Shown here one piece after another: positions 22,501 to 32,985 of a stretch of DNA of 64,000 nt. Origin of the DNA: Phymatolithon calcareum (taxonomy: Eukaryota; Rhodophyta; Florideophyceae; Hapalidiales); contig OZ345354.1 of the NCBI GenBank assembly GCA_977006965.1, positions 62,001 through 126,000 of the forward strand, read 5' to 3'. Each line of letters starts with the position of its first letter. Position 1 is the stretch's first letter. The notes beneath the pieces were generated by a model. That model made no database searches. It was not told the origin of the DNA and worked only from the letters and a program-made list of their open reading frames with translations. The position numbers and the translations under genes were made by a program.

Positions 22501-22677
22501 CTGCTCCCCAACAGCTCTCTCCAACGTTTTGATGCGCTGCGATAGAGTTTTTAGTTCTTCAGTCAAGGATTGGAAGGCAGTAGGCCCATTGCGAAAGTTG
22601 TCAATTCGCGTTACGGTACTTTTCACCAGAGTGTGCGTTTTCTCTAGTATCCCAAGGGTCGCAGTGATGGTCGCCAT
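19525..22677 (-). CDS. NB-ARC/WD40 protein (NLR-like STAND ATPase), intact
   Basis: The product is 1,050 residues from the ATG at 22675-22677, which has a purine at +4 (GCCATGGCG). The frame opens 56 codons earlier, but the paralogue at 27880 starts at the equivalent place. About residues 1-200 form a helical N-terminal domain of unknown type. The NB-ARC module follows: P-loop GMVGAGKT (218-225), Walker B CLFLVDD (301-307), the TTR sensor (about 343-345) and GLPLAL (406-411). A helical linker leads to about seven WD40 repeats from about residue 768 to the end, with GH and IW/LW dipeptides in most blades. STAND ATPases with WD40 sensors act as regulated signalling or death switches (Apaf-1, fungal HET-E). 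A ligand for this one cannot be named. No introns are needed. An 18-base direct duplication lies just after Walker B. Confidence 0.9.
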   Translation of the reverse strand: MATITATLGILEKTHTLVKSTVTRIDNFRNGPTAFQSLTEELKTLSQRIKTLERAVGEQPSNIQSIALNEAFLSLQEDLKRSNSVLDNGCSKAYTKHASGYWARLKPVLYRIVRATTISATLNALELKVSEVSSKTFYLCAVLSGGAKSESQHVRIDPLIDTRQESYRVVESTPEPSRFAMVNFDLMDADGKRSTPEGILKDSILSPESSVVAHCVVGMVGAGKTVALQSLAFDDDICEHFSDGIHYIVLGRGATESMVIGEIEKIMRLTGATASAVNAKNSQSLTAAMGFAVAWFEGKTCLFLVDDLWPTNDLWPSKKCEVAFLKDLRRLLRTCSRSRMAITTRSTVIAHYTERLVDFRPRDPLGAVSEKIFMKHAISDPERTIPQGPNGDPTRSITTIRTICAGLPLALAVTGHEVASLANETGGFVGACENFASQLEKSDVYVGEMIFPESASLNARIAESLETLEDGFWKLQKEHEGATDHTAASLYASFCVLRHQTWVPLHALSGMWNVDETFAKEIVRLFCRLSLCKITRPHRAQGLVKVSGLMLHDLQLDFCKRQAEKKIRGFSTAIWHTQLLNGYLEPETKKKVSFLSKACFRSRGECSLEEKVLDCIPRTWWSVEHDGYIHANLARHLISAGLVVELAAVLLDSRWTLARVGIGGISSLKSDFESFLGLSDEIFQDNVRESFELIWRVIQLSWERASAGERSFLFRISGRLFKWRKENAIVELYSKSVETHTPLSYLPHVQPVFADPRRTPVMEIPVEANCHSVQCSPCGQFVVAGAGRDVVVANASTGVNLKRFQGHSGHVTGVSFAVGATKVVSGSSDNSVAIWKWETPKSPAVVLRGHSETIAGIAVSSDAAKIFSCSHDCTVKIWDANTGERLGEFVQQCSVECVALSADGRYIAIGLLNGSLKVLDSRTGDTIFEDADAHESCISSVVFSGRDRRLATGSRDTTIRLWDTATWTSTAEPLQGHTERVTCVTFSPDGEQIASGCGGGFVRLWNANAGRNIWTSSNVLTSVRSVSFTPDGRKIVSGSLDGLLRIWEAP

Positions 22678-25479
22678 GGCGTAGTGGTTTATACTTCGTG
22701 TTGGAGCTGGTGCGGAGGAAGAGCCCAGCGACTTGTTTCCCTGGAGTTTGTCAGGAAAACCTTGGCAAATATGTTCCGTGGAGTTCGTTCGCACGTAACG
22801 ATGGAGGAAATCTTGGCGATGCAATTTCCCGCTTTCGCGCTCCAAAAGCTACAGATTAAGGGCTCAGCGACTTTCTTTCCTCGAGTTCGTGGGCAGGTAA
22901 AGCGTGCAGTAAGAGATCGAGAGCACAAGTGATCTTCTAGAGTGCGAGGTCATGATAACAAGTTTGAGATGAGCTAGAATATAAAGTATGATGATTTCTC
23001 AGTCCTGCTCCCTAAGCGAGGATTCCTTCAGCTTTGTGCCTCTGCGTCGGCGATCATATGAGTACTGTACTCAAGAAATACAGTAGATGCTTACATTGCC
23101 CTGGTAGATGTTTTTGAAACAAAAGGTATTGGTAACGTCACCCACCATTCTGAATAGTTCGGAGAAGTTGCGACGTGTCCATCGAAGCGTGGGTCCAGCT
23201 ATCAAAACAGAATCAGTAATGAAACCACTCAACGTGCGATTGTTTCGCTGAAATCGACGATTCCTTTCGCCATGCTGCACAGCAGTACAATACTTACATA
23301 CAGTACTGTACGATTACAGCACAAACATCAAGTCAGTACAGTACTGTACTGTATCAGAAATCAGCGGCTTAAAGAGACCTGGAGCAAGAGTCGCCCTGGT
23401 CGGCTACTTTTCCTGTCTCGTCGCAACTGCAGTTGAGACAATCGTTTTCTAGAGCAGATTGCAGGAGAGACCTGGCCCCCGGACCCTGGTGACTGATCAT
23501 TCAAGTGTCAAAAAGTACTATACTGTACTGTATTTTACGCGTGCACAAAAAGTTACGGGGGTTTTCGTACAGTCAATCCTTGTTCAATGGATCCTCGAAA
23601 TCAGAATACCTCACTTTCACGGATACGAATTGGATGAACGGATAAAAGATGCGCCTAAATTTAACGATTTTTAACGGGCTCAAAATAATTGATTTGAGAA
23701 TACTTCCTCGGACCCTGTTCACGCAACATGATTGAAAAATGTTTACTTGTTTGATACTAAGTCCTGCATATTTTCTTAACTTGTACTGTACTCATGTGGC
23801 GTCTACTACGTGGATGAGGTCACAGGGCTTGTTTTATTGAAAAAATCAATAATCTCCGCTGTTTAAAAACCACCTGATGTACACGTGTGTCCTGAAACTT
23901 ATGATTCGAATTCACTTCTGGAATATCCTCGATTTTTTGAAAGTCAAGTTGTTTCGTATTGGGCATCCTTTTAACAAGGATTGCCCGTAAATTGTTTTAC
24001 AAGATTTCTCAACAAGTTGTTAACATCTTGTCAACAACTTGTTGAGAGATGACACCACGATCTCCCACGTACTATTACTATACAGTAGAAGGCGATGGGT
24101 GCAACGGGGAAGATGCTCAGCCCACGGCGCGTCGAGTTTCGTCGCGTGACAAGTTGAAAGTCATGGCAAACTACTGTAGAGCCCCTCTAACTGCAAGAGC
24201 TCGAGCTGCATAACCTGCAAAACGATCGTTCTTTCCTGGCCTAATAACATCTAAAAATAATCTGGAAACTATAAGAATGGCAAGTCTGAGCTGTCGGAGA
24301 TTTAGAGTGTTCCATCTCAAGGAGCAGTGGACTTTACGCGCCCGTATGGGCAAGAAGTCCAGAGTGGGTACCCTGCACGTGAAGTAGATGTCGCGCGGGT
24401 CCAATTTAATATTGTTGTACGCTGAGAAAGCTGTGTGTGTAGATAGAACGGTTGGTGTTAACGGTGTGGAGGTGTTGACAGAATTGTGTGTAGAGAGCAA
24501 ATGTTGGGCTGTGGTATTCAGGTGGGATGTGAAGCTGAGAAAAGAATGTAAGTCGGAGGGAGATTGTGACGGATACGAGTGGAAGTGAGTATGACCGATA
24601 CGAGCGGCAATGGCCAGACATGGCACATTCTTACAAAACCGGGACAATGCAGACCTTTATTATTTGCTGCGATCGGCGTCTTGCAGTGAGCGCCTCAATT
24701 CTTGCGGCCTCCCCTTAGTAATGTGCTTCGCAGAAACTGGAGATCGAACGAGCATTGAAAGAGGTATTCGAGGGCGGTAGGCGAAGGCATGTTGAAGCTG
24801 GGAGTTTATGGAAAAAAGGAATGTTCAAAAATTTATTTATTCGTGTGAGACTTGCAAGCTGCAGATGGTAAATCCACCACTCTGCAGCCCAGAAGCACGA
24901 TGCATTGTACTTCCAAGATTGACTTCAGAAGGCAAAGACCCAAGAAATCTGTCTTCAACTGTTCGATTTTTATGAACAGACGCGGAAAAAGAATTGGACT
25001 AATCATGCAGTGTCTTCTGGCCACAACTGGGTATTTTTTTGTGCTTCCTCGTCCGTCACTTCATGTCTTGTGGCACTGTCATTATCATGTACTAGAATCG
25101 ATTTCTGTGGTGCACAACGTTTCCGACCATGATCAAACGAGTACAAGAAGTGGTACCATACAGACAGCGAAAACATGTATCGCTTTACGCATACGCTATT
25201 GCACCTCAAATTCGCTCAGGCATCTGATAAGGACTTCTTCTAGCAGCGAATTGAATTGATCGAAACTTGAATTTCAACTACAATGGCGGATGAAGATGCC
25301 ATCCTGGGTAGCACCCTTGACATACTCTTACTCCACAAGGAGGTATACTACGGACGGCCTTAGCCTTCTCTGAATAAACAGGTAAAAATCAGATTGAACT
25401 CAACCTTGTACAGAACCCATTCCACAAAAATTTCCATACAATAGTTCGCTTTTTCCTGGCAGCGCCTAATTCGTCCCCA
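22678..25479. other. Intergenic region between the two NLR-like loci; repeats only
   Basis: The first 300 bases are the presumed promoter side of the NLR-like gene. At 23285-23355 there is a run of TACAGTACTGTA-type palindromic simple sequence. At 23574 (TACAGTCAATCC) a decayed relative of the MITE at 18561 may begin. At 24007-24047 lies a 15-bp inverted repeat. A 158-codon minus-strand frame (24171-24647) is Thr/Ser/His-rich with no recognisable domain, and I leave it uncalled. Confidence 0.4.
24007..24047. repeat. Inverted repeat, 15-bp arms
   Basis: TCTCAACAAGTTGTT and AACAACTTGTTGAGA are separated by 11 bases, forming a potential hairpin. Its function is unknown. Confidence 0.8.
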
Positions 25480-25765
25480 GCTACAACTTGGCAGCCATCA
25501 CTACTCTCCGATACTTCAGTGGACAAGTAAGGACTGCTCGCAACCTGAAATCACAGCGTGCCACGGGACAGGGGAGTAATTTTCCCCCTCGAGGACCCGA
25601 AGGAGACCAGAGGCGGGGGTTTTGTACCCCACTGAATCGTGTTACACCAACAAAAAAGAAATTCGTCTTTCGACAGAATCCTCTTGGCGCTAGGAAAGTT
25701 GGCCCAAGCGTCAGCAGATGCGTTGGTAACTTTTAAATAAAAATCAATCTTTCTTCTTCTTCTGC
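25480..25765 (+). mobile_element. 3' fragment of a non-LTR element (family B)
   Basis: The fragment ends with codons for QASADALVTFK, a stop, TAAAAAT and a TTC-rich tail. The same ending occurs on the minus strand near 32650-32575 and 31990-31838. A shared C-terminus followed by a simple tail is what 5'-truncated LINE copies look like. The 5' limit is uncertain. No catalytic domain is present in this copy. Confidence 0.5.
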
Positions 25766-27880
25766 TTCTCGGATACTGCATCAACTAATGCTACCAGTCC
25801 AACTGGTGCCACAGGAGGATGTTTCAGTGCAAACGCCGAGCACTGACCTCTTGACCGCCCACTTTAGCTATGCTAGTTGTTATAGTAAAGGCAGAACACC
25901 CACCATGAGAGTGGAAGCGTGCTTTCCTAGGGTGGAATCGTCTGATAACGAACGGCAGGCAGAGAAGAAATGTGTGTTCAATTAGCTAGCAGGATAAGCG
26001 CCCTGCCGTAATCTAAGTAGAGGTAATAATAGAACCATGTCTTGCTAGCCCCTGAGGGGAATAAAGCATTCATTCATTCATTCAAGCGTGCTTTCGACAA
26101 AAATAACACTTTCTCCTTATTTGCTGAGTCTAGATTGCTGTTGAAAGCGTGTATGCCATTCCGAGCTTGTCTTCATTTTGTCCGCCTGTCGTTTGCAAAA
26201 GTCCAATAGGAGATCATGCAGCTCGAGGCCACATTCTTTTTCCAGTCCTTGTGCTTGCTGCGGAAAAGTGAGCTTGCAAAGACTCAGCCCGTGGAAAAGA
26301 TGTGCAACTTTGAACGCAATATCTTGATCGACATTCCACATTCCGCTGAGAACGGACACGGAGACCCAGGCCTGGTGTTTCAGTACACACAGACTTATGT
26401 ATAGATCAGTAATCGTGTAGTCGATGACAGAAAAACTTGATGCCGCCAGCTTCGCCAATCCAGCTTCTAGGAATTCCAAACTCAGAAAAATTCCCGCGCT
26501 CAGGTTCGCGCCGCATGGGTCATGCATTTCGCAAACTTCAAATCTCTGCTTTTCCAGCCTTGCAGCATATATGTCACAGGCCCTTCCCAAATCGCCAAAT
26601 TCGTTCTTGAGGAAAGCAACACCGCATCCAGTGACAACCAAAGCTAACGGTAGTCCCGCACAAAAGGAAAGAATTGTCTCTATGCTCTTTCTCTGCATGC
26701 CTTTGGGCTCTTGAGAGCCTGCCCTCGTCGAATCTCTTGTCGCATGCATCATGAAAATTTTCAATGACACGGGTCCAAGTGGGTCTCGTGGCACGAAGTC
26801 CACAACACGCCCGGCATACCCATCGGACGCGACGATTCTACTTCTAGTGGTAACGACCAATCGGCTTCTTGGACAACTTCTTAACAGCTGCCGCAGGTCA
26901 TTCAAAACCCCAGTTTCGCAGTATTTCGTAGGCCAGAGATCGTCCACAAGAAAAAGACAGGTTTTCCCTTCGAACCATGGCACCGCAAAATCAACAGCGT
27001 CCTTCAGCGACGGTGATTTTTCCACATCAGAGACAGATGCCGATGCCCCTGTAAGCCTCATGAGTCTCGCAATTGCCCCTATTGCCGTCGGTTCATTGGC
27101 ATGCAGACCAAGCTCAATGTAGTGTATTCCATCAGGGAAATGGGCGCGAATATCGGCATCAAATGCAAGGCCCTGAAGTGCAACAGTCTTTCCAACCCCA
27201 ACCATGCCAACAACAACGACAACTGCCGCAGTCACTAGGGATGAAGACTCATGGGAAAGAATAGCATCTTTGAGAGCCTTTTCCGGTGTGCTCTTCCTCT
27301 CGCCTGCATACCTTTCACCAAAGTTGAGCGTTGTGCCCCGTGGAAGTATAGGTGTGTTTGCCCCCACGCGATACTTTTCATCGCCGGTTTGCAAAGGGAT
27401 GAACTTGGATACCATCTCATTGTGCCGATCTTGAAGTTTTTGTTCTTGGATGATCATTGAAGTCAGGGCACTCAGTTCGATCGAGGAGCTACTCAAACGC
27501 GACTGGAGGGCGTTCACGGTGTCGCTTATGGCACTGGCGTAGAATGCCCGATAAATCAAGGACCTGAGCCTAGACGATGTGCCACTGACATTCTCTGGGT
27601 AGGCCTTCGAACAAACGCTCTCCAAAGCTAAGTTTGAGCGATGGAGGACGTCTCGGACGGACCGTAAAGTGTCGTCGAACATAGTCCTGAAGCTATCACG
27701 GATGGCCGCGGGTGCCGACTGAACACTTTCCTCCAACGCCCCGATTTGTTCATTCACATTATCAATCTGTTTAGCCAAGCCTAGAGTTGTGGCAGGCCCT
27801 TCGCGCATATTGGCAACTCGCGACCTGATACTTTCCAAAGATGTCCGCGCTTCATGAATGATGAAGGCGGTGCCCTCCAT
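25766..27880 (-). pseudogene. Broken paralogue of the NB-ARC/WD40 gene
   Basis: The open frame runs from an ATG at 27880 to a stop at 26117 (587 residues). It matches the intact gene in order: helical N-terminus, P-loop GMVGVGKT, Walker B CLFLVDD, the TTR sensor and GLPLAL, then the linker. It stops in the linker, where DNA homology continues in another frame (a region equivalent to KKVSFLSKA). At 26084 a SINE-like insertion interrupts it, and homology resumes briefly left of the insertion before ending near 25766 at a LINE fragment. The WD40 sensor is absent, so the locus could at most make a truncated NB-ARC protein. Confidence 0.8.
25926..26083 (+). mobile_element. SINE-like insertion with 11-bp target-site duplication
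   Basis: The 158-bp insert begins CCTAGGGTGGAATCG and ends GGGAATAAAGCA followed by (TTCA)n. AAGCGTGCTTT flanks it on both sides (25915-25925 and 26084-26094). Related sequence occurs at about 32505-32560 (head) and 32870-32985 (tail). Removal of the insert restores alignment to the intact NLR-like gene at both borders. Confidence 0.85.
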
Positions 27881-28449
27881 GCGGCCTGAAGCTGGTGCGA
27901 TGGAAGTGAGAGGAAATATCGGAGGGAGACCAAGGTGACCTCTCTGCCCGAGTTTGTGCAAAAAAAGGTATGGGGAAAGAGCTCGGCGACTTGGGCGCCT
28001 GGCGTTCTTCAGGAAGAAAACTTCAGCAAAATGATAAGCTGGAGATCGTCCACAGGTAGTGATGAAGGAAAACGCCGGCGACTGGGTACCCTCGATTTCG
28101 TGCTGAAGTACAGGTGAAGTACAGTAGTGTGCCGTGTGGTACATTCGGGATAGCTGCATGGAATCAGATAGAGGAACAGTATTCCGCAAAAAAGTGCTGT
28201 TTTTCACGTGGAACTGTCTTCATTGTGGTCCACTGTCTACTTCTTCGCATCCAATGTCCACTCAGTTCAGGCTTTCGTTTTTGCAAGTACGCATGGTGTC
28301 GAACTGGAACTTGAACTGTGAGTTATTCAAGCTGTGCGTGACACGTGAAGTGGAATTTCCTTCTCGAATCTGAGGTGCACCTTAACGTGTCCGCATGCAG
28401 ACAACTTGTTCTGCAGAACAAGCTCCCTGCACATGTTGATCAGCGGGGG
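27881..28449. other. Upstream region of the NLR-like pseudogene
   Basis: The minus frame is open upstream of the chosen start as far as 28207, but these codons have no counterpart in the intact paralogue before its ATG. No other feature was recognised. Confidence 0.4.
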
Positions 28450-29687
28450 CCTACAGTGAACCTTAATTGTCCACCAAATGGCAACGCCGTGTCGTCGCCG
28501 AGGGCCTTCTGGCCCGGGCTGGTCCCAGCCACAGGTCCGGTTGGCGGTATGACACGTGGAAGCCACAATATGCCGCTGCCCCACGCCGCTCTGTGTTACC
28601 ACGTCGGCGATGATGCCGCGACGCCGCCCTCGCCGTACTGTACGACATCGTACGCTTGCCCACTGCCATGCCCCACATCGCCGGCGATGTATACTTCGAC
28701 ATCGCTTTCGCGGAACTACTTCATCCGCCTGACCGCCGCGCCGTCCCCCCGCCCCACTGGAAATGAATGCCGTAGCGGCGCATTCTGCCAAACACAACGT
28801 CTGACCCAGCTTGTGGCTGATCTCCAACGTAATACATTCGACCCCGCCTGTTGACGAGCTGAGAGCAATTAGCGCCGCCCCTTCGTCGCAGCAATCGTAG
28901 CGTTTCCGGAGTCGCAAGGACAGACCGCGGCGTTTGTGGATGGTGGGTACAAAATATTGGGGCAAACCGTCTGCCGACTATCGCGCTTTATTGTGCTATA
29001 CATGCAGCTCTCATTCTACGTTCTTGCTTAATTAATCAAAGTAAAACTGTAAAATTATCGACTTACTCTTCGCACCAGAGTTACCTTGTGTAACGTTGAA
29101 GAAGTGGAGGAAAGGGAAAAGTTTTAGTCGACATTTATTTTTATTTTGCGGAAGTCGAAGGACGCGAGCTACGTCGGACAAATCAGCAAAATGAAAAAGG
29201 CAGTCAGGTCGTCAGAATAAAGTCCTGTTGGTTCTAGAAGCACGTTGTTGAGGCCACGAAGGCGCGCGCATTGAATTGAGGGTTTAAATCACTTCGCAAA
29301 CTACCGGACAGCGATCGCGGTTACGGCACAACGATGCGGGCCAGGAGAGCAAATGCCTCTACGAGCGAGAAGAGGGAAGCAAAAGGTGCCTGCGGCAAAC
29401 AACAGCGACGGAGCGACGCAAATTACTCTCAGCGCGGCGGCGTGCGGGATCGTTTGTGGCGGTGGGGGCACTGCACGGCAGCACGGCGGTGGGCATCTGC
29501 GACGGTAGACGGAATTGGCGAAGGTGCTGCTCCAGCACGCTGGACTGAATCTTGCTCGCAGCTAGCAATACACAGTCGGAGTATTGTTTTGCATGTGTCA
29601 GACGTTGAAGAGGACCTCTGGGTAGGACCAGCCAGGCCCGGGAGGACCCCACGGCGCTGCCATTTGGTGGACAATTAAGGTTCACTA
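28450..29687. mobile_element. Element with long terminal inverted repeats (over 100 bp)
   Basis: The left end reads AGTGAACCTTAATTGTCC and continues similar to the inverse of the right end for at least 110 bases, with scattered similarity out to about 240. Shared inner blocks include CACCAAATGGCARCGCCGTG and GGGCC-rich sequence. The interior has no transposase; GC-rich frames on both strands (169 codons at 28345-28854, 114 codons at 29334-29678) reflect the repeat arms themselves. Long inverted repeats are seen in MULE-type elements, but no clear 9-bp duplication was found, so the class is open. Confidence 0.65.
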
Positions 29688-31837
29688 CATTCCACTTGTT
29701 TAGCTATCAATTAGCGAAGACCAATTGTGGGAACTTCCATTGGCCTGACAAAATGTCTTCGTCGCCCGAAGACCACTGGACAGCATCACAATCTGTCCAA
29801 TTGGGGCAGAATGAAGCTTCGTCAAATAGAACCATTGGAGTTTCGCCGACAGCGTTAGCTCTCGAAGGTAAGACGAAGATTAGGAGAGGTAGTGGAAGAG
29901 ACAGTAGACGCTGGGGCAGAGCTGGAACTCGAAACGCTTGACTGCATCTAGAATCGAACACGGCAACTGACTTTCAAGATAGATCCAACCTCCGACGAGT
30001 CTGGGAGCAGCAAGAACGCCGTCGAGTCAGAAAAGTAATGTTTTCCAACGATGGTATACCGCACGAAGCAGTAATGGTGAAAGAACACAGACACATGATT
30101 CTTTGCGCAAGATGGTTTGTAGGTTCTCAAGCAACCCAGGGAAATTGAATGAGAAAATGGGTAGACCAGGAGCATGGACAGTTGGAACACTCAACAGAAT
30201 CCTGAGAACGCCTGCATGGACCCCTACAAAAGAGAATGACGATTCTCGATTCTCGAACCATAGACGTGATACTATGCACTTCTGACTAACGGATGTGAAC
30301 ATTTCCGAGGCTAGTAGAACGCACGCTTAGAAAGGTGCCGACTTTCCTCAAGTTGGGGCACATGGTACCTTCTCAATAAACCCACTAAATTGCGATATGG
30401 GAACTTTCAAGTGAAATCCGATGGAACCACAACATCCCTCCATTGAAACTCTTCAAATCGGCTTTCGTTAAGAAAATTTGTCTTCCAGAAATAGTAGTAG
30501 CACACTGTAATACTGTTGACGAGCCCATTCTCAAGCGGCGTGTACATCGAGCAAGTCGTCACGCATTTCCACGTGATAGATCTAATGTAATCTACGGTGC
30601 ATCCCCTCTAAGTGCAACGTGAGAATTGGCACGGTCATTTTGCACTAGCAGAGGTATTCCTTTCAAGTTGCAAATTTGCAACTTGGAATGTATGTCGCAC
30701 AAAAGTTACACTGTTATTTTGAATATGGGCGTAAGCTCTCTACTCGCATTTGAGAGCCGAGTACATTGGCCTTCTTGTCGCGTGTAAGCCCGCCAGAGCT
30801 CCTGTACGAGATTTTTGAGAGCTGCAGCACGGCTCAGAAACTAAGTTCGGATATCACCCCTTTGAGAAACGAGACTTAAATACCGTACGTTTGTACTACA
30901 GCACTGATGCTCTGTAAAGGATCTGGCGAATAACGTTGAATTGACGTCGTGATAGACATTCTCGAATTCTCACCACCGAGGATGGCTCTGACGTGACAAC
31001 CACGAGATCACATAAATCGTATGCCTTCCGATTTGCAGGACAGACGCCAGAGGAGGAGCGACCTAAGCTGGGAATATTAAAATTTGGGCTTTAATACTCT
31101 CAGCTTTGATAGCTCCACAGCCTCACATGATGCCTCATATTATGAAGAAATTTGCGCATATGAAGTCATAATTCTCTGTCCAATCGACATAGACGCTTAC
31201 GGCGCGATTGGAGCGCGCGCCAAACATTCCGTTATTCCCCTTTTTGTCCAGGTTCAGTGAGAAGCTCATCTTGAACGTGGGATGGACCAATTGGCGACTG
31301 CATTGGTGGCATATGCCTTGCAGCCGGCAGTCTTGCCGTTACTAGACGGCGAATCTAGGCGAGAGAGGGTCCTAAGTACAGTAGATTGGAATAATGTTTT
31401 TCTTTGTCTACTGTAGCCGAAAGGATATAGAGTTGTTCTAGGACAACATGCAATAAAAGAAAAGAAAGAAAGTTGCCATCGCTCACTTTTGGCTTGGCTT
31501 GTTAGAGAGCCTGAGGGCTTGCAATAACGTTGCACTTCAGCTTTCAAAAGTTTTTTCTTAAATAAAGGCTGACTTCAATTGGGTTCCAGTTTTCCTGGAA
31601 TACCCTTGGAATTAAATATACGTTTTACAGTACTTCCACGAGTAGTGGCTATGATAGAAAGGATCCTGGGCCCAGGGGCCAGAGTAGAGACTATTGTACT
31701 TCGTGAGTAGCTGATAAATAATATAAGAGATTTTCGACGTGTTGTATTGATAGATATGACATCGGGTCCTGCAAAACGAGTTGTCCTGTATTGTTCATAA
31801 AAGCTTTTAAGGTCCATAATAGTTCAAATGAAAGAAG
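29688..31837. other. No recognised gene; one short palindrome
   Basis: The short frames (81 codons at 29696-29941 plus, 93 codons at 31266-31547 minus, 80 codons at 31575-31817 minus) have no recognisable domain. A perfect 22-bp palindrome lies at 30664-30685. The sequence at 30590-30615 (CGGTGCATCCCCTCTAAGTG) resembles that near 24178 (GTAGAGCCCCTCTAACTGC) and may mark ends of a TIR family. Confidence 0.35.
30664..30685. repeat. Perfect 22-bp palindrome
   Basis: CAAGTTGCAAA is followed directly by its reverse complement. No gene is adjacent. Confidence 0.85.
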
Positions 31838-32245
31838 AAGAAGTGAGAGTTTGTTTGTTTGTTTATTGCAGGTTATTCGAATTACACAAAGTGTACATTA
31901 TTCAACATCTAGGGGTCCTCTAAATGTTCCTGATAGTTAAAAGCTACCAACGCGTCTACAGACGTTTGGGGCAACTCTACAAAGTTCAGATGAAAGCGCA
32001 CTTTCTTCTCGGCGAACTCAGAGGACATAACATCAGCATGACAAAAAGCCCGCGAGCTGAGGTCGGCAAGCTTCGACAAAAGTAGCGCAGAACTTTCCTC
32101 GTATAGTATCATAGATATTGTTCCGTGCGAGAGAGGACGTTTCAAAGCTTGCCATGTTAATGAGTGCCACATGCTGAGAGTCGCCTGGAACCTCGTGATG
32201 TTCGTCGGGAACTTCCACAACTTGAAGGAAGGTCCACTGAGCACG
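31838..32245 (-). mobile_element. Non-LTR fragment, family B
   Basis: On the minus strand a 111-codon frame ends near QTSVDALVAFN, the counterpart of the family-B ending at 25745. It is followed by T-rich and TTC-rich tail sequence at 31838-31860. The upstream part matches nothing I recognise. Confidence 0.4.
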
Positions 32246-32278
32246 AAAAATACAGAACTGTATGTAGATCCACCCAGT

Positions 32279-32580
32279 CAATTGGTGAAACTGATCCGGG
32301 GGATGCGCGTCAAACACTTGCTCAACAGAAGGTCCTCGGTTCGAATCCGAGGTGTGCCTGTTAATCGTGAAGAGTCCGATGCAGTTTTCTCCCACGGCAT
32401 TTTCCGTCGTCAACACGGAGGGATTACAGTGCATCACACGCGAAAAGAAGATAAGGGAGCTGTGAAAAAATAGTCCAAATATTCTGGCCACCCACGTGGA
32501 CTCGCGGATCGTGGAATGACAGCGTTTGTTCCGGGTGGAATCGAATGCTGCAGGCAGAGAAGAATTATGAAGAAGAAGAA
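32279..32580 (+). mobile_element. tRNA-derived SINE head with pol III B box
   Basis: GGTTCGAATCC at 32338-32348 is a perfect RNA polymerase III B box. It sits in a 5-bp stem/7-base loop (CTCGG-TTCGAAT-CCGAG) exactly like a tRNA T arm. The preceding AACACTTGCTCAACAGAAGGTC resembles the anticodon and variable-loop part of tRNA-derived SINE heads. No cloverleaf closes around it, so it is not a tRNA gene. Downstream, GGGTGGAATCG and GGCAGAGAAGAA match the start of the SINE at 25926, so this may be a longer family member. Confidence 0.55.
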
Positions 32581-32985
32581 GAGGAAATTTTTATTATAGT
32601 GTTACCAATGCATCTGCTGACGCTTGGGGCAACACTTCTGGCGAGACACGAGGACTCAATCGGAACCTAAAAGCTCCACTTCGCTCAAAGTGGCATTGTC
32701 AGCAAAAACTCCAAAACCTACCTCTGGTCTCACAGAAGAGATCTCGAGGGGGAAAATCATATCGCTTCTATTACCACGCAGAGTATACAGTCTCTTGACG
32801 AGCGACGGTACGCACATGGGAGTTTGCGACGTCCCGAGTCGTACAGAGAAGAATGAGTGCATTCCGAATTACCTAGCAGAAAAAACGCCCTGTCGTAATC
32901 TAAGTAGATCATAATTCAGCAATTTGAAAAACTGCCTTGCGAGCCCCATCGGGAATAGAGCAGTTTACATACATACTTACTGCAT
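32575..32985 (-). mobile_element. Non-LTR family-B fragment followed by a SINE-like tail
   Basis: The minus strand has a frame (32862-32656) and then the QASADALVTL ending and an AT/TTC tail at 32575-32600. Right of it, 32870-32985 matches the SINE tail at 25985-26083 (CGCCCTGTCGTAATCTAAGTAG, GGGAATAGAGCA) and ends in TACATACATACTTA. The exact join between the two repeats is not clear. Confidence 0.45.

Noticed and set aside
24171-24647. 158-codon minus-strand frame as a gene
   Set aside because: The composition is low complexity (Ser, Thr, His, Leu) with no domain, homologue or context.
26070-26083. (TTCA)n run as a microsatellite or telomeric remnant
   Set aside because: It is the tail of the SINE, directly abutting the target-site duplication.
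28345-28854. 169-codon plus-strand frame as a gene
   Set aside because: It overlaps the inverted-repeat arm of the element at 28450-29687, and its counterpart frame appears in the other arm. It has no domain.
29707-29961. Tc1/mariner transposase (VLFDEASF resembles the LFSDE motif)
   Set aside because: Only the short motif fits. Flanking residues do not match, no inverted repeats were found, and the strand has no other transposase features.
32290-32365. A functional tRNA gene at the B box
   Set aside because: The T arm is perfect but no acceptor stem or D arm closes around it. It reads as a SINE head.
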